Source: Pseudomonas sp. LFM046
Lineage (GTDB): Bacteria > Pseudomonadota > Gammaproteobacteria > Pseudomonadales > Pseudomonadaceae
Length of the DNA: 64,000 nt
NCBI RefSeq assembly: GCF_000949385.2
Contig: NZ_JYKO02000001.1
Location: 5,043,503 to 5,107,502, forward strand
Reading direction: 5' to 3'
Part shown: positions 8,972 through 17,195 of the stretch, piece by piece
How the letters are laid out: the number at the start of each line of letters is the position of its first letter
How positions within the stretch are numbered: position 1 is the stretch's first letter
Notes under the pieces: model-generated
Seen by the model: the letters and a program-made list of their open reading frames with translations, nothing else
Told to the model about the DNA's origin: nothing
Database searches by the model: none
Position numbers and translations under genes: made by a program

Positions 8972-10213
8972 TCAGGACGCGGCGCCCTGGCTGTTGAGCT
9001 GCGGATCACCGGGTTGTCCCAGCACGCAGGAGGTGCCGCCCGGGGTGTACATCATCGCCACGCAGCGATTGCAGGCGGTGCAGATCGAGTCGCGACTCGC
9101 ACCCGACTGCAGCTTGTTGACATAGTCGTGCTCGGCGATCAGCACGCGCCCCATGGTCACGGCATCGAAGCCCTCGGCCATCAGTTGCTCGATCCCGGCC
9201 AGGCTCTTGGCCCCACCCAGGTAGGCCAGCGGCATCTTCACGGCCGCCCGGACCTTGCGGGCATGTTCGAGCAGGTACAGCTCGCGGAACGCCACCTTGG
9301 GTTCGATGAGGCTCTGGATGAGCATGCCGGCAGCGACGATCGGGTTGCTGACGGTGACGCGGTTTTCCTTGGGGAAGGTGGAGCCGAAAATGGTGGACGT
9401 CGACTCGACGTTCATCCCCGCGCTCAACACCAGCAGGTGCGCGCCGTCACGTTCGAGGATGCGGGCGATGGCGGCGCCGTCCTCGGCGGTGTTGCCGCCC
9501 CGCACGCCCTCGGTGATGCTGAATTTGCACACCACCGCCAGGTCCTTGCCCACCGCATCGAGCACCTTGCGCAGCACCAGGCTGGGGAAGCGCAGGCGAT
9601 TATCCAGGCTGCCGCCATACTGGTCGCGGCGCTTGTTGTACAACGGCGAGATGAACTGGCTGAGCAGATAGCCGTGGCCCATGTGCAGTTCAACCGCATC
9701 GAAGCCGGCCTCTCGAGCCAGATGCGCGCCGCGCACGAACTCGTCGGCGACCCGCAGCATGTCGGCCTCGGTCATCGCCTGCTTGCGGAACATGCCGCTG
9801 AGCATGCCGACCTTGTTGAAGCCGCCGCTGGCGGACAGTGGGTGCGCGGATTGCCGCGGCGGCAGGAAGGTGAAGCAGCCGCCGTGGGTGATCTGTGCCG
9901 ACGCCGCAGCGCCATGGCGATGCACGGCGTCGGTGAGCACGCGCAGGTGCGCAAGGTTATCCCGGTCGAGGACGATCTGGTTCTGCAGCGTGCAGCCATC
10001 CGGGCTGACGGCGCAGTAGGCCAGCGTGGTCATGCCCACACCACCGGCCGCGATGTCACCATGGAACCTGGCCAGCTGTTTGCTTGGAACGCCGTTGGGG
10101 GACATGCCTTCGTTGGTGGCGGACTTGATGAACCGGTTGCGCAGCGTCAGCGGGCCAATGGTCAGCGGGCTGAAGGGAGACGGCGCAATGGCCTGAATGT
10201 TGTTGTTCTGCAT
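8972..10213 (-). CDS. NADH:flavin oxidoreductase, Old Yellow Enzyme family with Fe-S-type C-terminus
   Basis: A 413-residue FMN-dependent TIM-barrel reductase. The barrel starts with SPLTIGPLTLRNRFIKSA; the active-site region contains AQITHGG; GHGYLLSQFISPLYNKRRDQYGGS is the family signature; and AVTMGRVLIAE is the phosphate-binding strand. The C-terminus CTACNRCVAMMYTPGGTSC has the Cys spacing of the 4Fe-4S site in 2,4-dienoyl-CoA reductase/trimethylamine dehydrogenase-type OYEs, but the large second NAD-binding domain is absent. It probably reduces an activated C=C bond. It heads a two-gene unit with the SDR; the leader carries AGAACAACAAAGG, and a second AACAACAA lies inside the first codons. 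Confidence 0.85.
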   Translation of the reverse strand: MQNNNIQAIAPSPFSPLTIGPLTLRNRFIKSATNEGMSPNGVPSKQLARFHGDIAAGGVGMTTLAYCAVSPDGCTLQNQIVLDRDNLAHLRVLTDAVHRHGAAASAQITHGGCFTFLPPRQSAHPLSASGGFNKVGMLSGMFRKQAMTEADMLRVADEFVRGAHLAREAGFDAVELHMGHGYLLSQFISPLYNKRRDQYGGSLDNRLRFPSLVLRKVLDAVGKDLAVVCKFSITEGVRGGNTAEDGAAIARILERDGAHLLVLSAGMNVESTSTIFGSTFPKENRVTVSNPIVAAGMLIQSLIEPKVAFRELYLLEHARKVRAAVKMPLAYLGGAKSLAGIEQLMAEGFDAVTMGRVLIAEHDYVNKLQSGASRDSICTACNRCVAMMYTPGGTSCVLGQPGDPQLNSQGAAS

Positions 10214-10220
10214 GGCTAAC

Positions 10221-10233
10221 CCTTTGTTGTTCT
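10221..10233 (-). promoter_or_regulatory. CA-rich leader motif, candidate Hfq/Crc target (OYE gene)
   Basis: On the coding strand the leader reads AGAACAACAAAGG within 10 nt of the start, and codons 2-5 repeat AACAACAA. AAnAANAA motifs near start codons are the Hfq/Crc catabolite-repression targets in Pseudomonas. The same AGAACAACAA occurs before TauD and the KstD-like flavoprotein. Confidence 0.5.
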
Positions 10234-10737
10234 AATTGTCAGTGCAGCGGTGACTAAACCAGCAACGCCAGCAGCCTGGCGTGCCCAGGAACCGGCAAGA
10301 TTGTTCTCCCTCCCTGCCGGTAGCCACTACGTCCAACAGGACTAGAGGCCGGTACAGTGACGACCTGGTCACCAAGGCCTTTGCAGGGCCACAGCCCACC
10401 CTTGTCATGCCGCTGGTCCTGATTCTCCCATGATGCGCTTCGCACCCCCGCTATGTGCGTGCGTCCCTGGGCGATCGGTAACTTTTTCCCGAGGTAGGGG
10501 TCAGACACTTGTCATGGCACGGGCACCCGGCGTGACACGGCGTACCCCAGGCCGCAGGTGTCAGGCGTGATCGGGATCTGGCCGACCGGACACCCTGGGC
10601 AAGCCCGAGCACGGTGTTACTATCCCGGCGCTGGCGCCAGGTCCATGGATCCGGATTTCTGGCCGCTCGATCGATCGTCGGGCGCCTCGCACGACGCGCA
10701 CGAAAACATCTCCCTCAGACCTTCCCTGGATAACCTC
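10234..10737. other. intergenic, no gene seen
   Basis: About 500 nt between divergent units. No convincing coding frame. TACTAT at 10617-10622 could be a -10 box for the ABC transporter gene, but no good -35 is seen. A reading frame continues upstream of the chosen start at 10738 to 10558 without a ribosome site. Confidence 0.4.
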
Positions 10738-12561
10738 ATGGATATGGATTGGCACCAGGCCCTGCAGGAGAGCCTTATCTGGCTCGCAGTCGCCTCGCTC
10801 ATCACCATCGTCTCCTTCACTGCGGCGGCGGCCCTGGCCGTACGCGGCACCCGTTGGGGGAGACAGTTCTGGCAGATCACCGGCCCCTACCTCAGCCCGA
10901 AGCGCAGCTGGCGACCCCTGCTGGCCTTCACCCTGCTGCTGGTGCTGACGCTGTTCTCGGTGCGCATGAACGTGCTGTTCTCGTTCTGGTACAACGGCTT
11001 CTACAGCGCCCTGCAGGGGCTGGACCAGAAGGCCTTCTGGTTCCTCCTCGGGGTGTTCTCGATCCTCGCCACCATTCATGTGCTGCGCGCGCTGTTCACC
11101 TACTACGTGACCCAGGCCTTCAACATCCACTGGCGGGTCTGGCTGACCGATCGGCTGACCGCTGACTGGATGAAAGGCGATGCCTACTACCGTGGGCAGT
11201 TCCTCGCCGAGCCGGTGGACAACCCCGACCAGCGGATCGAACTGGATGTGAGCTCCTTCGTCTCGGGCTCGGTATCCCTCGCCCTCGGCGCCGTCAGCGC
11301 GCTGGTGTCGCTGGTGGCCTTCACCGGCATCCTCTGGGGGTTGTCGGCGCCGCTGACGATCTCCGGCGTGGAAATACCCCGGGCGATGGTCTTCGCGGTG
11401 TACGTCTACGTGATCGTCGCGACCTGGATCGCCTTCCGCCTCGGTCGCCCGCTGATCCGCCTGAACTTCCTGAACGAGAAGCTCACCGCGAACTTCCGTT
11501 ACGCCCTGATGCGCCTGCGCGAGTACGCCGAAAACGTCGCCTTCTACCAGGGCTCGGCAATCGAGCGGCAGACCCTGCTCGGGCGGTTCTCCACGCTGAT
11601 CGGCAACGTCTGGTCGCTGGTCTACCGGAGCCTGAAGTTCGATGGCTTCAACCTCGCCATCAGCCAGGTCGCCGTGGTGTTCCCCTTCATCCTCCAGGCG
11701 CCGCGCTTCTTCAGCGGCGCCATCAAGCTGGGGGACGTGATGCAGACCTCCCAGGCCTTCGGCCAGGTGCAGGACTCGCTGTCCTTCTTCCGCGAGTCCT
11801 ACGATGCCTTCGCCCGGTACCGCGCCACCCTCGACCGTCTCAGCGGTTTCCTCGATGCCAACCAGCAGGCGAGCGATCTGCCCCGCGTGACCACCGTGGA
11901 TCAGGCCCATGCGCTGGAGATCGCGGGCCTGCAGGTCCTGCGCCCCGATGGCCACCGGCTGATGTCCGACCTCAACTTCAGCCTGAAACCGGGCCAGGCC
12001 CTGCTGATCAAAGGGCCGTCGGGCAGCGGCAAGACCACCCTGCTGCGCGCCCTGGCCGGCCTCTGGCCCTACGCCCAAGGCGAAGTGAAACGCCCAGGCG
12101 GCACCCAGGCCCTGTTCCTCTGCCAGCGCCCCTACCTGCCGCTGGGTGACCTGCGCACCGCCATCGCCTATCCGAGCTCCAGCGCGCCTGAAGACGAGTC
12201 CCGCCTGCAGCAGGCGCTGCGCCAGGTCAGCCTCGCCCACCTGGTGGACCGCCTGGACGTCAGCACCGACTGGTCGCGCATCCTCTCCGTCGGCGAGCAG
12301 CAGCGCCTGGCGTTTGCCCGGGTCCTGTTCAACCGGCCGCAGATCGTCTTCCTCGACGAATCCACCTCGGCCATGGACGAAGGCCTGGAGCACGCCCTCT
12401 ACTCGCTGCTGCGCCATGAAATGCGCGACACCATGCTGGTCAGCGTCGGCCACCGCAGCACCCTGGCGGACTTCCACACCCACCGCCTGGAGGTGGACGG
12501 TCAGGGTGCCTGGACCCTGTTCGACCAGCATCCGGCCGTGGAGGCCAGCGCTTCCACCTGA
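10738..12561 (+). CDS. ABC transporter with fused permease and ATPase, SbmA/BacA-YddA type
   Basis: A ~607-residue half-size ABC transporter. The N-terminal ~350 residues are a membrane domain of the SbmA_BacA/ABC_membrane_2 kind (helices around FTLLLVLTLFSVRMNVLFSFWYNGFYSAL, FWFLLGVFSILATIHVLRALFTYYV and ALGAVSALVSLVAFTGILWG; EYAENVAFYQG is typical of the family). The C-terminal domain has Walker A GPSGSGKTT, signature LSVGEQQRLAFARVL and Walker B IVFLDE. Relatives move antimicrobial peptides, B12 or acyl chains. The start MDMDWHQ is chosen by domain position; ATG at 10648 is an alternative. Adjacent genes give no substrate clue. Confidence 0.85.
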   Translation: MDMDWHQALQESLIWLAVASLITIVSFTAAAALAVRGTRWGRQFWQITGPYLSPKRSWRPLLAFTLLLVLTLFSVRMNVLFSFWYNGFYSALQGLDQKAFWFLLGVFSILATIHVLRALFTYYVTQAFNIHWRVWLTDRLTADWMKGDAYYRGQFLAEPVDNPDQRIELDVSSFVSGSVSLALGAVSALVSLVAFTGILWGLSAPLTISGVEIPRAMVFAVYVYVIVATWIAFRLGRPLIRLNFLNEKLTANFRYALMRLREYAENVAFYQGSAIERQTLLGRFSTLIGNVWSLVYRSLKFDGFNLAISQVAVVFPFILQAPRFFSGAIKLGDVMQTSQAFGQVQDSLSFFRESYDAFARYRATLDRLSGFLDANQQASDLPRVTTVDQAHALEIAGLQVLRPDGHRLMSDLNFSLKPGQALLIKGPSGSGKTTLLRALAGLWPYAQGEVKRPGGTQALFLCQRPYLPLGDLRTAIAYPSSSAPEDESRLQQALRQVSLAHLVDRLDVSTDWSRILSVGEQQRLAFARVLFNRPQIVFLDESTSAMDEGLEHALYSLLRHEMRDTMLVSVGHRSTLADFHTHRLEVDGQGAWTLFDQHPAVEASAST

Positions 12562-12746
12562 GCCGGTAGCTCGGGCCTCGGTCGCCAGGGACTGGCGCAT
12601 CCGAAAGGGCCTACCGGCCAACCGCCTTGCCGTCCTACAAAGCGGCTCGATAGCGTCTCGCCCCGTTGCGGCTCCGGCCGCAACCGGGATTAGAACCCCC
12701 GAAAACGAAGCCAATAGCAGGAACGGTGGGCAGCCCGCCAGCCCGT

Positions 12747-12824
12747 CAGATCCGAGGGATCTGTACAGGGTGGTGCTGTCCATCCGGACTTCTCACAGCT
12801 GAACTGGGGTTCTAGTCCACCACC
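12747..12824 (+). ncRNA. C4-antisense-RNA-like structured leader upstream of Bro-N gene 1
   Basis: A perfect 7-bp hairpin (CAGATCC-GAG-GGATCTG, 12747-12763) precedes a junction closed by GGTGGTG (12769-12775) and CACCACC (12818-12824). Inside are hairpin GTCC-ATCC-GGAC (12778-12789) and a weaker CAG-CTGAA-CTG. Three blocks are complementary, in correct antiparallel order, to the ribosome-site region of the Bro-N gene: TCCGG (12783-12787) to CCGGA (12922-12926), CAGCTG (12796-12801) to CAGCTG (12915-12920), and GGGG (12806-12809) to CCCC (12902-12905). The architecture matches the leader at 55432-55573 and the P1/P7 c4 RNA. Each block is short, so this copy alone would be weak evidence. Confidence 0.5.
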
Positions 12825-12870
12825 ATCGTTACTGGTGGCGGCTACTCAGTTCCAAACATGGAGTTAGAAC

Positions 12871-12942
12871 ATGAGAGCCATATCCAATCACCCACGCCTG
12901 TCCCCCGCCCTCCGCAGCTGCCCGGAGGTGCGCCATGACTGA
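12871..12942 (+). CDS. 23-codon leader ORF overlapping the Bro-N start (icd-like position)
   Basis: ATG at 12871 has a GGAG site at 12860-12863 with 7-nt spacing, and the frame ends in TGA at 12942, overlapping the Bro-N start by 8 nt. Its codons run through the region complementary to the C4-like RNA. In phage P1 the icd leader frame overlaps ant, and its translation is needed for ant expression, so a coupling role is plausible. No homologue of the peptide is recognised, and chance is not excluded. Confidence 0.4.
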   Translation: MRAISNHPRLSPALRSCPEVRHD

Positions 12943-13423
12943 CTACCAGACGCCCACCACCTTCCGCCGCTTTCGCCTGCCCCTGCGTGCCTTGCTGATC
13001 GACGACCGCGCCTGGTTTCTCGGCCGTGATCTGGCGAAGCTGGCGGGCTTCCGCCCGGATCTCGACCTTGCGCGAAAGCTCGACCCGAACCAGTTGCGCA
13101 GCGAAGTCCTGCGGCTGGAGGAAGGCACCTTCAGCACGGAGCTATTGGTGAATGAGAGCGGCATGCATCAACTGCTGCTGGTGTACTACTACCACCCCGA
13201 GCATCGCGGCCTGCGCAGCTGGATAAGCGATGAAGTGGTGCCGGCCCTCGGTCGCCAATCCTCCACAGGCCACCAGCCGCGCCGGCGCCTGATGCAGTGG
13301 CAGGGCCATGAGTTGAACCTGATGGAATGGCAGGGCGCGCTCTGGATTCGCTACGAAGACTTGCCGCGCATGCAGGGGCAGAAGCCGGGACGGGACGCAC
13401 TCGTCGGCAGCCAAATCCCGTAG
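12935..13423 (+). CDS. Bro-N domain protein (phage antirepressor-like), copy 1
   Basis: A 162-residue protein with an N-terminal Bro-N domain: RALLIDDRAWFLGRDLAKLAGF, then TELLVNESGMHQLLLVYYYHPE and LRSWISDEVVPAL, the classic BRO/ant order of strands and helix. The C-terminal part has two LMQWQG/LMEWQG-like segments and a short basic tail. Bro-N proteins are DNA-binding regulators and phage antirepressors; this one lies among metabolic genes with no other phage gene. It shares architecture with the gene at 55625, and both have C4-like RNA leaders. The ribosome site CCGGAGGTG is 5 nt before the start and lies inside the predicted antisense target. Confidence 0.8.
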   Translation: MTDYQTPTTFRRFRLPLRALLIDDRAWFLGRDLAKLAGFRPDLDLARKLDPNQLRSEVLRLEEGTFSTELLVNESGMHQLLLVYYYHPEHRGLRSWISDEVVPALGRQSSTGHQPRRRLMQWQGHELNLMEWQGALWIRYEDLPRMQGQKPGRDALVGSQIP

Positions 13424-13530
13424 GTTGTTGCGGGCCATGCGGGTTCGAGCCTGCGTGGCCCATTGCCTCGATACCCCGGAAAAACTGACCCAGATCAAGC
13501 CCACGCGAAATCCCGTTTCAGGGCGCGCAA

Positions 13531-13559
13531 ACCTGTCATGAACTGCGAACGACCTGTCA
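13531..13559 (+). promoter_or_regulatory. direct repeat ACCTGTCA, 21 bp apart, upstream of TauD gene
   Basis: ACCTGTCA occurs at 13531-13538 and as ACCTGTCA at 13552-13559, two helical turns apart, 120 nt before the TauD start. This spacing suits a dimeric activator binding one face of the helix. No regulator gene is adjacent. Confidence 0.35.
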
Positions 13560-13667
13560 CCAAATGCACGGTCGCTCCCCTCCCCCGTCCCTAGATTTCT
13601 CCTCGCAGCCTGAGCTGAGGGCCCTGCTCCCCCGCAGCTCGCCCGGCCGAACACCCTTCGCCTGAGG

Positions 13668-13678
13668 AGAACAACAAG
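13668..13678 (+). promoter_or_regulatory. CA-rich leader motif, candidate Hfq/Crc target (TauD gene)
   Basis: AGAACAACAAG ends at the nucleotide before the ATG and directly follows the GAGG ribosome site. It is identical over 10 nt to leader motifs of the OYE and flavoprotein genes, as expected for a shared Hfq/Crc target. Confidence 0.5.
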
Positions 13679-14527
13679 ATGCGCGTAGAACAACTCACTT
13701 GCAGTATCGGGGCCGAGCTGATCGGCGTGAACCTCGCGGATGCGGCGTACGACGACGGCCTCTTCGCCGAAATCCGCCAGCTCCTGCTCCAGCACAAGGT
13801 GCTGTTCCTGCGCGACCACGACATCAGCCGTGCCGAGCACGTGGCCTTTGCCCGCCGGTTCGGCGAGCTGGAAGACCATCCGGTGGCCGGCAGCGACCCG
13901 GATCACCCCGGCCTCGTGCGCATCTACAAAGACCCGGACCAACCCAACGACCGCTACGAGAACGCCTGGCACACCGATGCCACCTGGCGTGAAGCCCCGC
14001 CCATGGGCTGCGTGCTGCGCTGCGTCGAGTGCCCGCCGGTGGGCGGCGACACCATGTGGGCGAACATGGCCCTGGCCTACGAGAAGCTGCCCGCAGACGT
14101 GAAGGAGCGCATCGAAGGCCTGCGCGCCCGCCACAGCATCGAGTGGAGCTTCGGCGCCGCCATGCCCATCGAGAAGCGCCTGGCGCTGAAGGCCATGTAC
14201 CCGGACCCCGAGCACCCCGTGGTGCGCACCCATCCGGAAACCGGCGAAAAGATCCTCTTCGTCAACGCCTTCACCACCCACTTCACCAACTACCACACGC
14301 CCGATCGCGTCCGTTATGGCCAGGACCACTCCATGGGCGGCAGCGACCTGATGCGCTACCTGGTCAGCCAGGCCTACAACCCGGAATACCAGGTCCGCTG
14401 GCGCTGGAAGCAGAACAGCATGGCCATCTGGGACAACCGCTCCACCCAGCATTACGCCGTGATGGATTACCCGCCCTGCGTTCGCAAGATGGAACGCGCC
14501 GGGATCATCGGCGACAAGCCCTTCTGA
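13679..14527 (+). CDS. TauD/TfdA-family Fe(II)/2-oxoglutarate dioxygenase
   Basis: A 282-residue dioxygenase. The iron ligands are visible as H98 and D100 in AWHTDATWR and the distal His in RSTQHYAV, followed by an Arg (CVRKMER) for 2-oxoglutarate. VLFLRDHDIS and FARRFGELEDHP are family hallmarks. It would hydroxylate an aliphatic or sulfonated/aryloxy acid substrate with succinate and CO2 release. The BKACE gene follows 51 nt downstream, suggesting that the hydroxylated product or a derived beta-keto acid is processed next. The natural substrate is unknown. Confidence 0.88.
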   Translation: MRVEQLTCSIGAELIGVNLADAAYDDGLFAEIRQLLLQHKVLFLRDHDISRAEHVAFARRFGELEDHPVAGSDPDHPGLVRIYKDPDQPNDRYENAWHTDATWREAPPMGCVLRCVECPPVGGDTMWANMALAYEKLPADVKERIEGLRARHSIEWSFGAAMPIEKRLALKAMYPDPEHPVVRTHPETGEKILFVNAFTTHFTNYHTPDRVRYGQDHSMGGSDLMRYLVSQAYNPEYQVRWRWKQNSMAIWDNRSTQHYAVMDYPPCVRKMERAGIIGDKPF

Positions 14528-14578
14528 TCCGCCCGCACCGCACAACAACCACTAGATCGCCGATCCCAGGAGTAACGC

Positions 14579-15634
14579 ATGAACTTCATCGATGGTTCCC
14601 TGTTTGTCGAAAACATGGAAAAGCTGGTCATCACCGCCGCCCCGTATGGCCCGGAGTGGATGCCGTCCGATTTCCCGGAAGACATTCCGGTGAGCATGGA
14701 CGCGCAGATCCAGAAAGCCGTGGACTGCTACAACGCCGGCGCCACCGTGCTGCACGTCCACGTGCGTGAGGAAGACGGCAAGGGCTCCAAGCGCCTGTCC
14801 AAGTTCAATGAGCTGCTGGCGGGTATCCGCGAGGCCTGCCCGGAAATGATCCTCCAGGTCGGCGGCTCGATATCCTTCGCCCCGGAAAACGACGGCGACG
14901 TCGCCAAGTGGCTGTCCGACGACACCCGCCACATGCTGGCCGAACTGACCCCGACCCCGGATCAGGTGACCATCGCCATCAACACCAACCAGATGAACGT
15001 CTGCGAGCAGATGACCGCCGCCGACATTCGCGGCACCTCGCTGGAAGACCCGGTGATGCTCAAGGCCTACCAGGAAATGACCATCCCGGCGGGCCCGGCC
15101 TGGGTCGAAGAGCACATTCGCCGGCTCTCGGCCAAGGGCATCCAGACCCACTTCCAGCTGGCCAACATCACCCAGCTCAATACCGTCGAGCGCATGATGC
15201 GCCGTGGCGCGTGCAACGTGCCGCTGATCCTCACCTGGGTGGCCATCGGCGGCGGCTTCGACTCGCCGAACCCGTATGACATGGCCAACTTCGTGCGCGC
15301 CTGCCCGGATGGTTCGGTACTGACCTTGGAGACCAGCATGCGCAACGTGCTGCCGCTGAACATGATGGCCATCGCCCTCGGCCTCCACGTGCGCTGCGGC
15401 ATCGAGGACAACATCTGGAACCAGCGCCAGACCGCGAAGATGAGCACCGTCGAGCAGATCGAGCAGCTGGTGCGCATCTCCCGTGAGTTCGGTCGTGAAG
15501 TGGCCAACGGCGAGGAAGCTCGCAAGATCTACAAGGTCGGGACTTTCTACAAGGATGCCGACGAGACCCTGGCCAAGAACGGCTTTGCGCCGAACCGCAA
15601 ACCGGGTCAGGTCGGTTTCACCCAGCACGCCTGA
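14579..15634 (+). CDS. beta-keto acid cleavage enzyme (BKACE, DUF849)
   Basis: A 351-residue zinc-dependent TIM-barrel enzyme. The family converts a beta-keto acid plus acetyl-CoA to acetoacetate and a CoA ester. Seen here are the KLVITAAPYGPEW strand, the AGATVLHVHVRE zinc motif, and the later GGGFDSPNPYD and LETSMRNVLPL stretches. The length is longer than the ~275-310 residues of Kce-type members, so it belongs to a more divergent subfamily with an unassigned substrate. It is preceded by CAGGAG. It forms an operon with TauD, and a hairpin terminator follows at 15659. Confidence 0.88.
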   Translation: MNFIDGSLFVENMEKLVITAAPYGPEWMPSDFPEDIPVSMDAQIQKAVDCYNAGATVLHVHVREEDGKGSKRLSKFNELLAGIREACPEMILQVGGSISFAPENDGDVAKWLSDDTRHMLAELTPTPDQVTIAINTNQMNVCEQMTAADIRGTSLEDPVMLKAYQEMTIPAGPAWVEEHIRRLSAKGIQTHFQLANITQLNTVERMMRRGACNVPLILTWVAIGGGFDSPNPYDMANFVRACPDGSVLTLETSMRNVLPLNMMAIALGLHVRCGIEDNIWNQRQTAKMSTVEQIEQLVRISREFGREVANGEEARKIYKVGTFYKDADETLAKNGFAPNRKPGQVGFTQHA

Positions 15635-15658
15635 CGCCCTCGGCGTCACCTCAATCCA

Positions 15659-15689
15659 GGACGCCCCGGAGCCACGCTCCGGAGCGTCT
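15659..15689. terminator. hairpin terminator between convergent BKACE and flavoprotein genes
   Basis: A long GC stem (GACGCCCCGGAGC / GCTCCGGAGCGTC with one bulge) lies between two converging stops. There is only a short T tract, so it may act as a two-way terminator. Confidence 0.55.
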
Positions 15690-15698
15690 TGCGTTAGG

Positions 15699-17171
15699 TC
15701 AGCCCTGGGTCGCCACGTGACGGCCCGCCTGACGGCCGAAGAAGGTGGCGTCCGCCAGCGACATGCCCGAGCTGTAGCCGCCGCCCCAGCGTGGCAGGCC
15801 GCAGCTGGTGCGCCCGGCGGCGTAGAGGCCGGCGATGGGCTCGCGCTGCGCGGTCAGCACCTGGCCGGTGGGCAGTGTGTCGAGGCCACCGAAGGTGAAG
15901 TGCGGGTAGAAGGCGTAGTCGAAGCGGCAGTCCAGGGCGACGAAGGGCGGCTCGTCCAGCGGCTTGAGCCACTTCGCGGCCTTGTGGAAGAGCGGGTCCT
16001 GGCCTTCGGCGGCATGGCGGTTGAAGAAGGCGACACTCTCGGCCAGGGTGCCCGACGGCAGCCCGAGCTCCTGCTCCACCTCTTCCCAGGTTTCGCCGAC
16101 GGCGGCGATGTCGATTCGGGTGAACTCGGGCGGGCGCTCGAACGTGGCGCTGTCGGCCAGCAGGAACACGCGATTCCCGCCCTGGCGCAGGATGTGGTAG
16201 CCGATGCGTCCGTGGTAGCAGTCCTCGTTGATGAAGCGCTGGCCGCGCTCGTTGACGAAGATGCCCTTCACCAGGGACTCCGGTGCGTAGAACGGCAGGC
16301 TGACGAAGGCCTCGTCCATGTGGATCGCCGAGCCGCCGACGCTCATGCCCAGCAGAATGCCGCTGCCGTCGTCCCCCGGGGTACCGATCGGGTTTTCGTT
16401 GTGCCTCAGCTGCGGAGCATGACGGCGCACCATGTCGCGGTTCATGACGAAGCCGCCGGCGCACAGGATCACGCCCTTGCTGGCGCGGATGAAGCGTGGC
16501 TGGCCGTCGTTTCGCGCCACCACGCCGTGGACCTTGCCGTCGTCATCGGCGATCAACGCCAGGACACGGCTGTCGTAATGCACCTCGACGCCGAGTTCGC
16601 TGACGCGGGCCGCGAGAATGTCCATCAGCAGGCGGCCACCGCCCCAGCCCTGAAACTGCGGCGTGTGGCCGCGCGGGCAGGGTTTGGCTTCGTTGACGAA
16701 CGGCCAGGCCTCCTCGCTGCCGGACCAGATCAGGCAGTCGTCGGTCACCGGCTCGACCATCTTTTCCGGCAGGAAGGTGTTCTTGTAGGGCACGCCCTGA
16801 GCCACCAGCCAGTGGTAGTGGTCCAGGCTGTTGTCCGCGTAGAGGCGCACCTTGGCTTCGTCGGCATCCGGGCCGCCGGCCATCATCAGGTAGCGATAGA
16901 GGTCTTCCGTGTCGTCGTTGAAGCCAGCCTCCCGCTGGGCCGGGGTGCCGCCGCTGCCGCCCATGTAGATCTCGCCCCCGGAGAGCGCGCTGGTGCCGCC
17001 GTTGCCGGAGGAGGCTTCGAGCAGCACGACCCGGGCGCCGGCACCGGCGGCTTCGATGGCGGCGGAGGCACCCGCGGCGCCGAAGCCGACAATGACCACG
17101 TCGGTTTCGTGGTCCCAGGCGGGGACTTCATTCAGGCGGCAAGGACGGTTCACGGAAAACGGGAATGACAT
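15699..17171 (-). CDS. FAD-dependent dehydrogenase, fumarate reductase/3-ketosteroid delta1-dehydrogenase-like
   Basis: A 490-residue flavoprotein. DVVIVGFGAAGASAAIEAA is the N-terminal dinucleotide motif with VVLLEA after it; GGTSALSGGEIYMGG and the C-terminal GLYAAGRTSCG...GGGYSSGMSLADATFFGRQAG are typical of the FAD_binding_2 (FrdA/KstD) group. It should oxidise a saturated ketone or reduce an enone. The start at 17171 has an AAGGAG site; an extension to 17219 is not needed. It is convergent with TauD-BKACE and carries the same AGAACAACAA leader motif. The combination with an hsdA-like SDR and an OYE suggests cyclic ketone or steroid-like substrates, which is inference. Confidence 0.82.
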   Translation of the reverse strand: MSFPFSVNRPCRLNEVPAWDHETDVVIVGFGAAGASAAIEAAGAGARVVLLEASSGNGGTSALSGGEIYMGGSGGTPAQREAGFNDDTEDLYRYLMMAGGPDADEAKVRLYADNSLDHYHWLVAQGVPYKNTFLPEKMVEPVTDDCLIWSGSEEAWPFVNEAKPCPRGHTPQFQGWGGGRLLMDILAARVSELGVEVHYDSRVLALIADDDGKVHGVVARNDGQPRFIRASKGVILCAGGFVMNRDMVRRHAPQLRHNENPIGTPGDDGSGILLGMSVGGSAIHMDEAFVSLPFYAPESLVKGIFVNERGQRFINEDCYHGRIGYHILRQGGNRVFLLADSATFERPPEFTRIDIAAVGETWEEVEQELGLPSGTLAESVAFFNRHAAEGQDPLFHKAAKWLKPLDEPPFVALDCRFDYAFYPHFTFGGLDTLPTGQVLTAQREPIAGLYAAGRTSCGLPRWGGGYSSGMSLADATFFGRQAGRHVATQG

Positions 17172-17184
17172 GCAGGCGCTCCTT

Positions 17185-17195
17185 CTTGTTGTTCT
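17185..17195 (-). promoter_or_regulatory. CA-rich leader motif, candidate Hfq/Crc target (flavoprotein gene)
   Basis: On the coding strand AGAACAACAAG lies directly upstream of the AAGGAG ribosome site. It is the third copy of this leader in the oxidoreductase region. Confidence 0.5.

Noticed and set aside
10561-12783. 740-codon open frame opposite the ABC transporter gene
   Set aside because: It mirrors the real gene in high-GC DNA; the product is low-complexity Gly/Gln/Glu/Val with no domain, while the plus strand shows all ABC motifs.
12935-13423. Prophage or phage remnant around Bro-N copy 1
   Set aside because: No integrase, repressor, structural or lysis genes lie nearby; neighbours are ordinary metabolic and transport genes.
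13424-13470. Hairpin with GGGTTCGAGCC resembling a tRNA T-arm after Bro-N copy 1
   Set aside because: The five-pair T stem does not form and no anticodon or D arm is seen; it is more likely a simple terminator-like hairpin.
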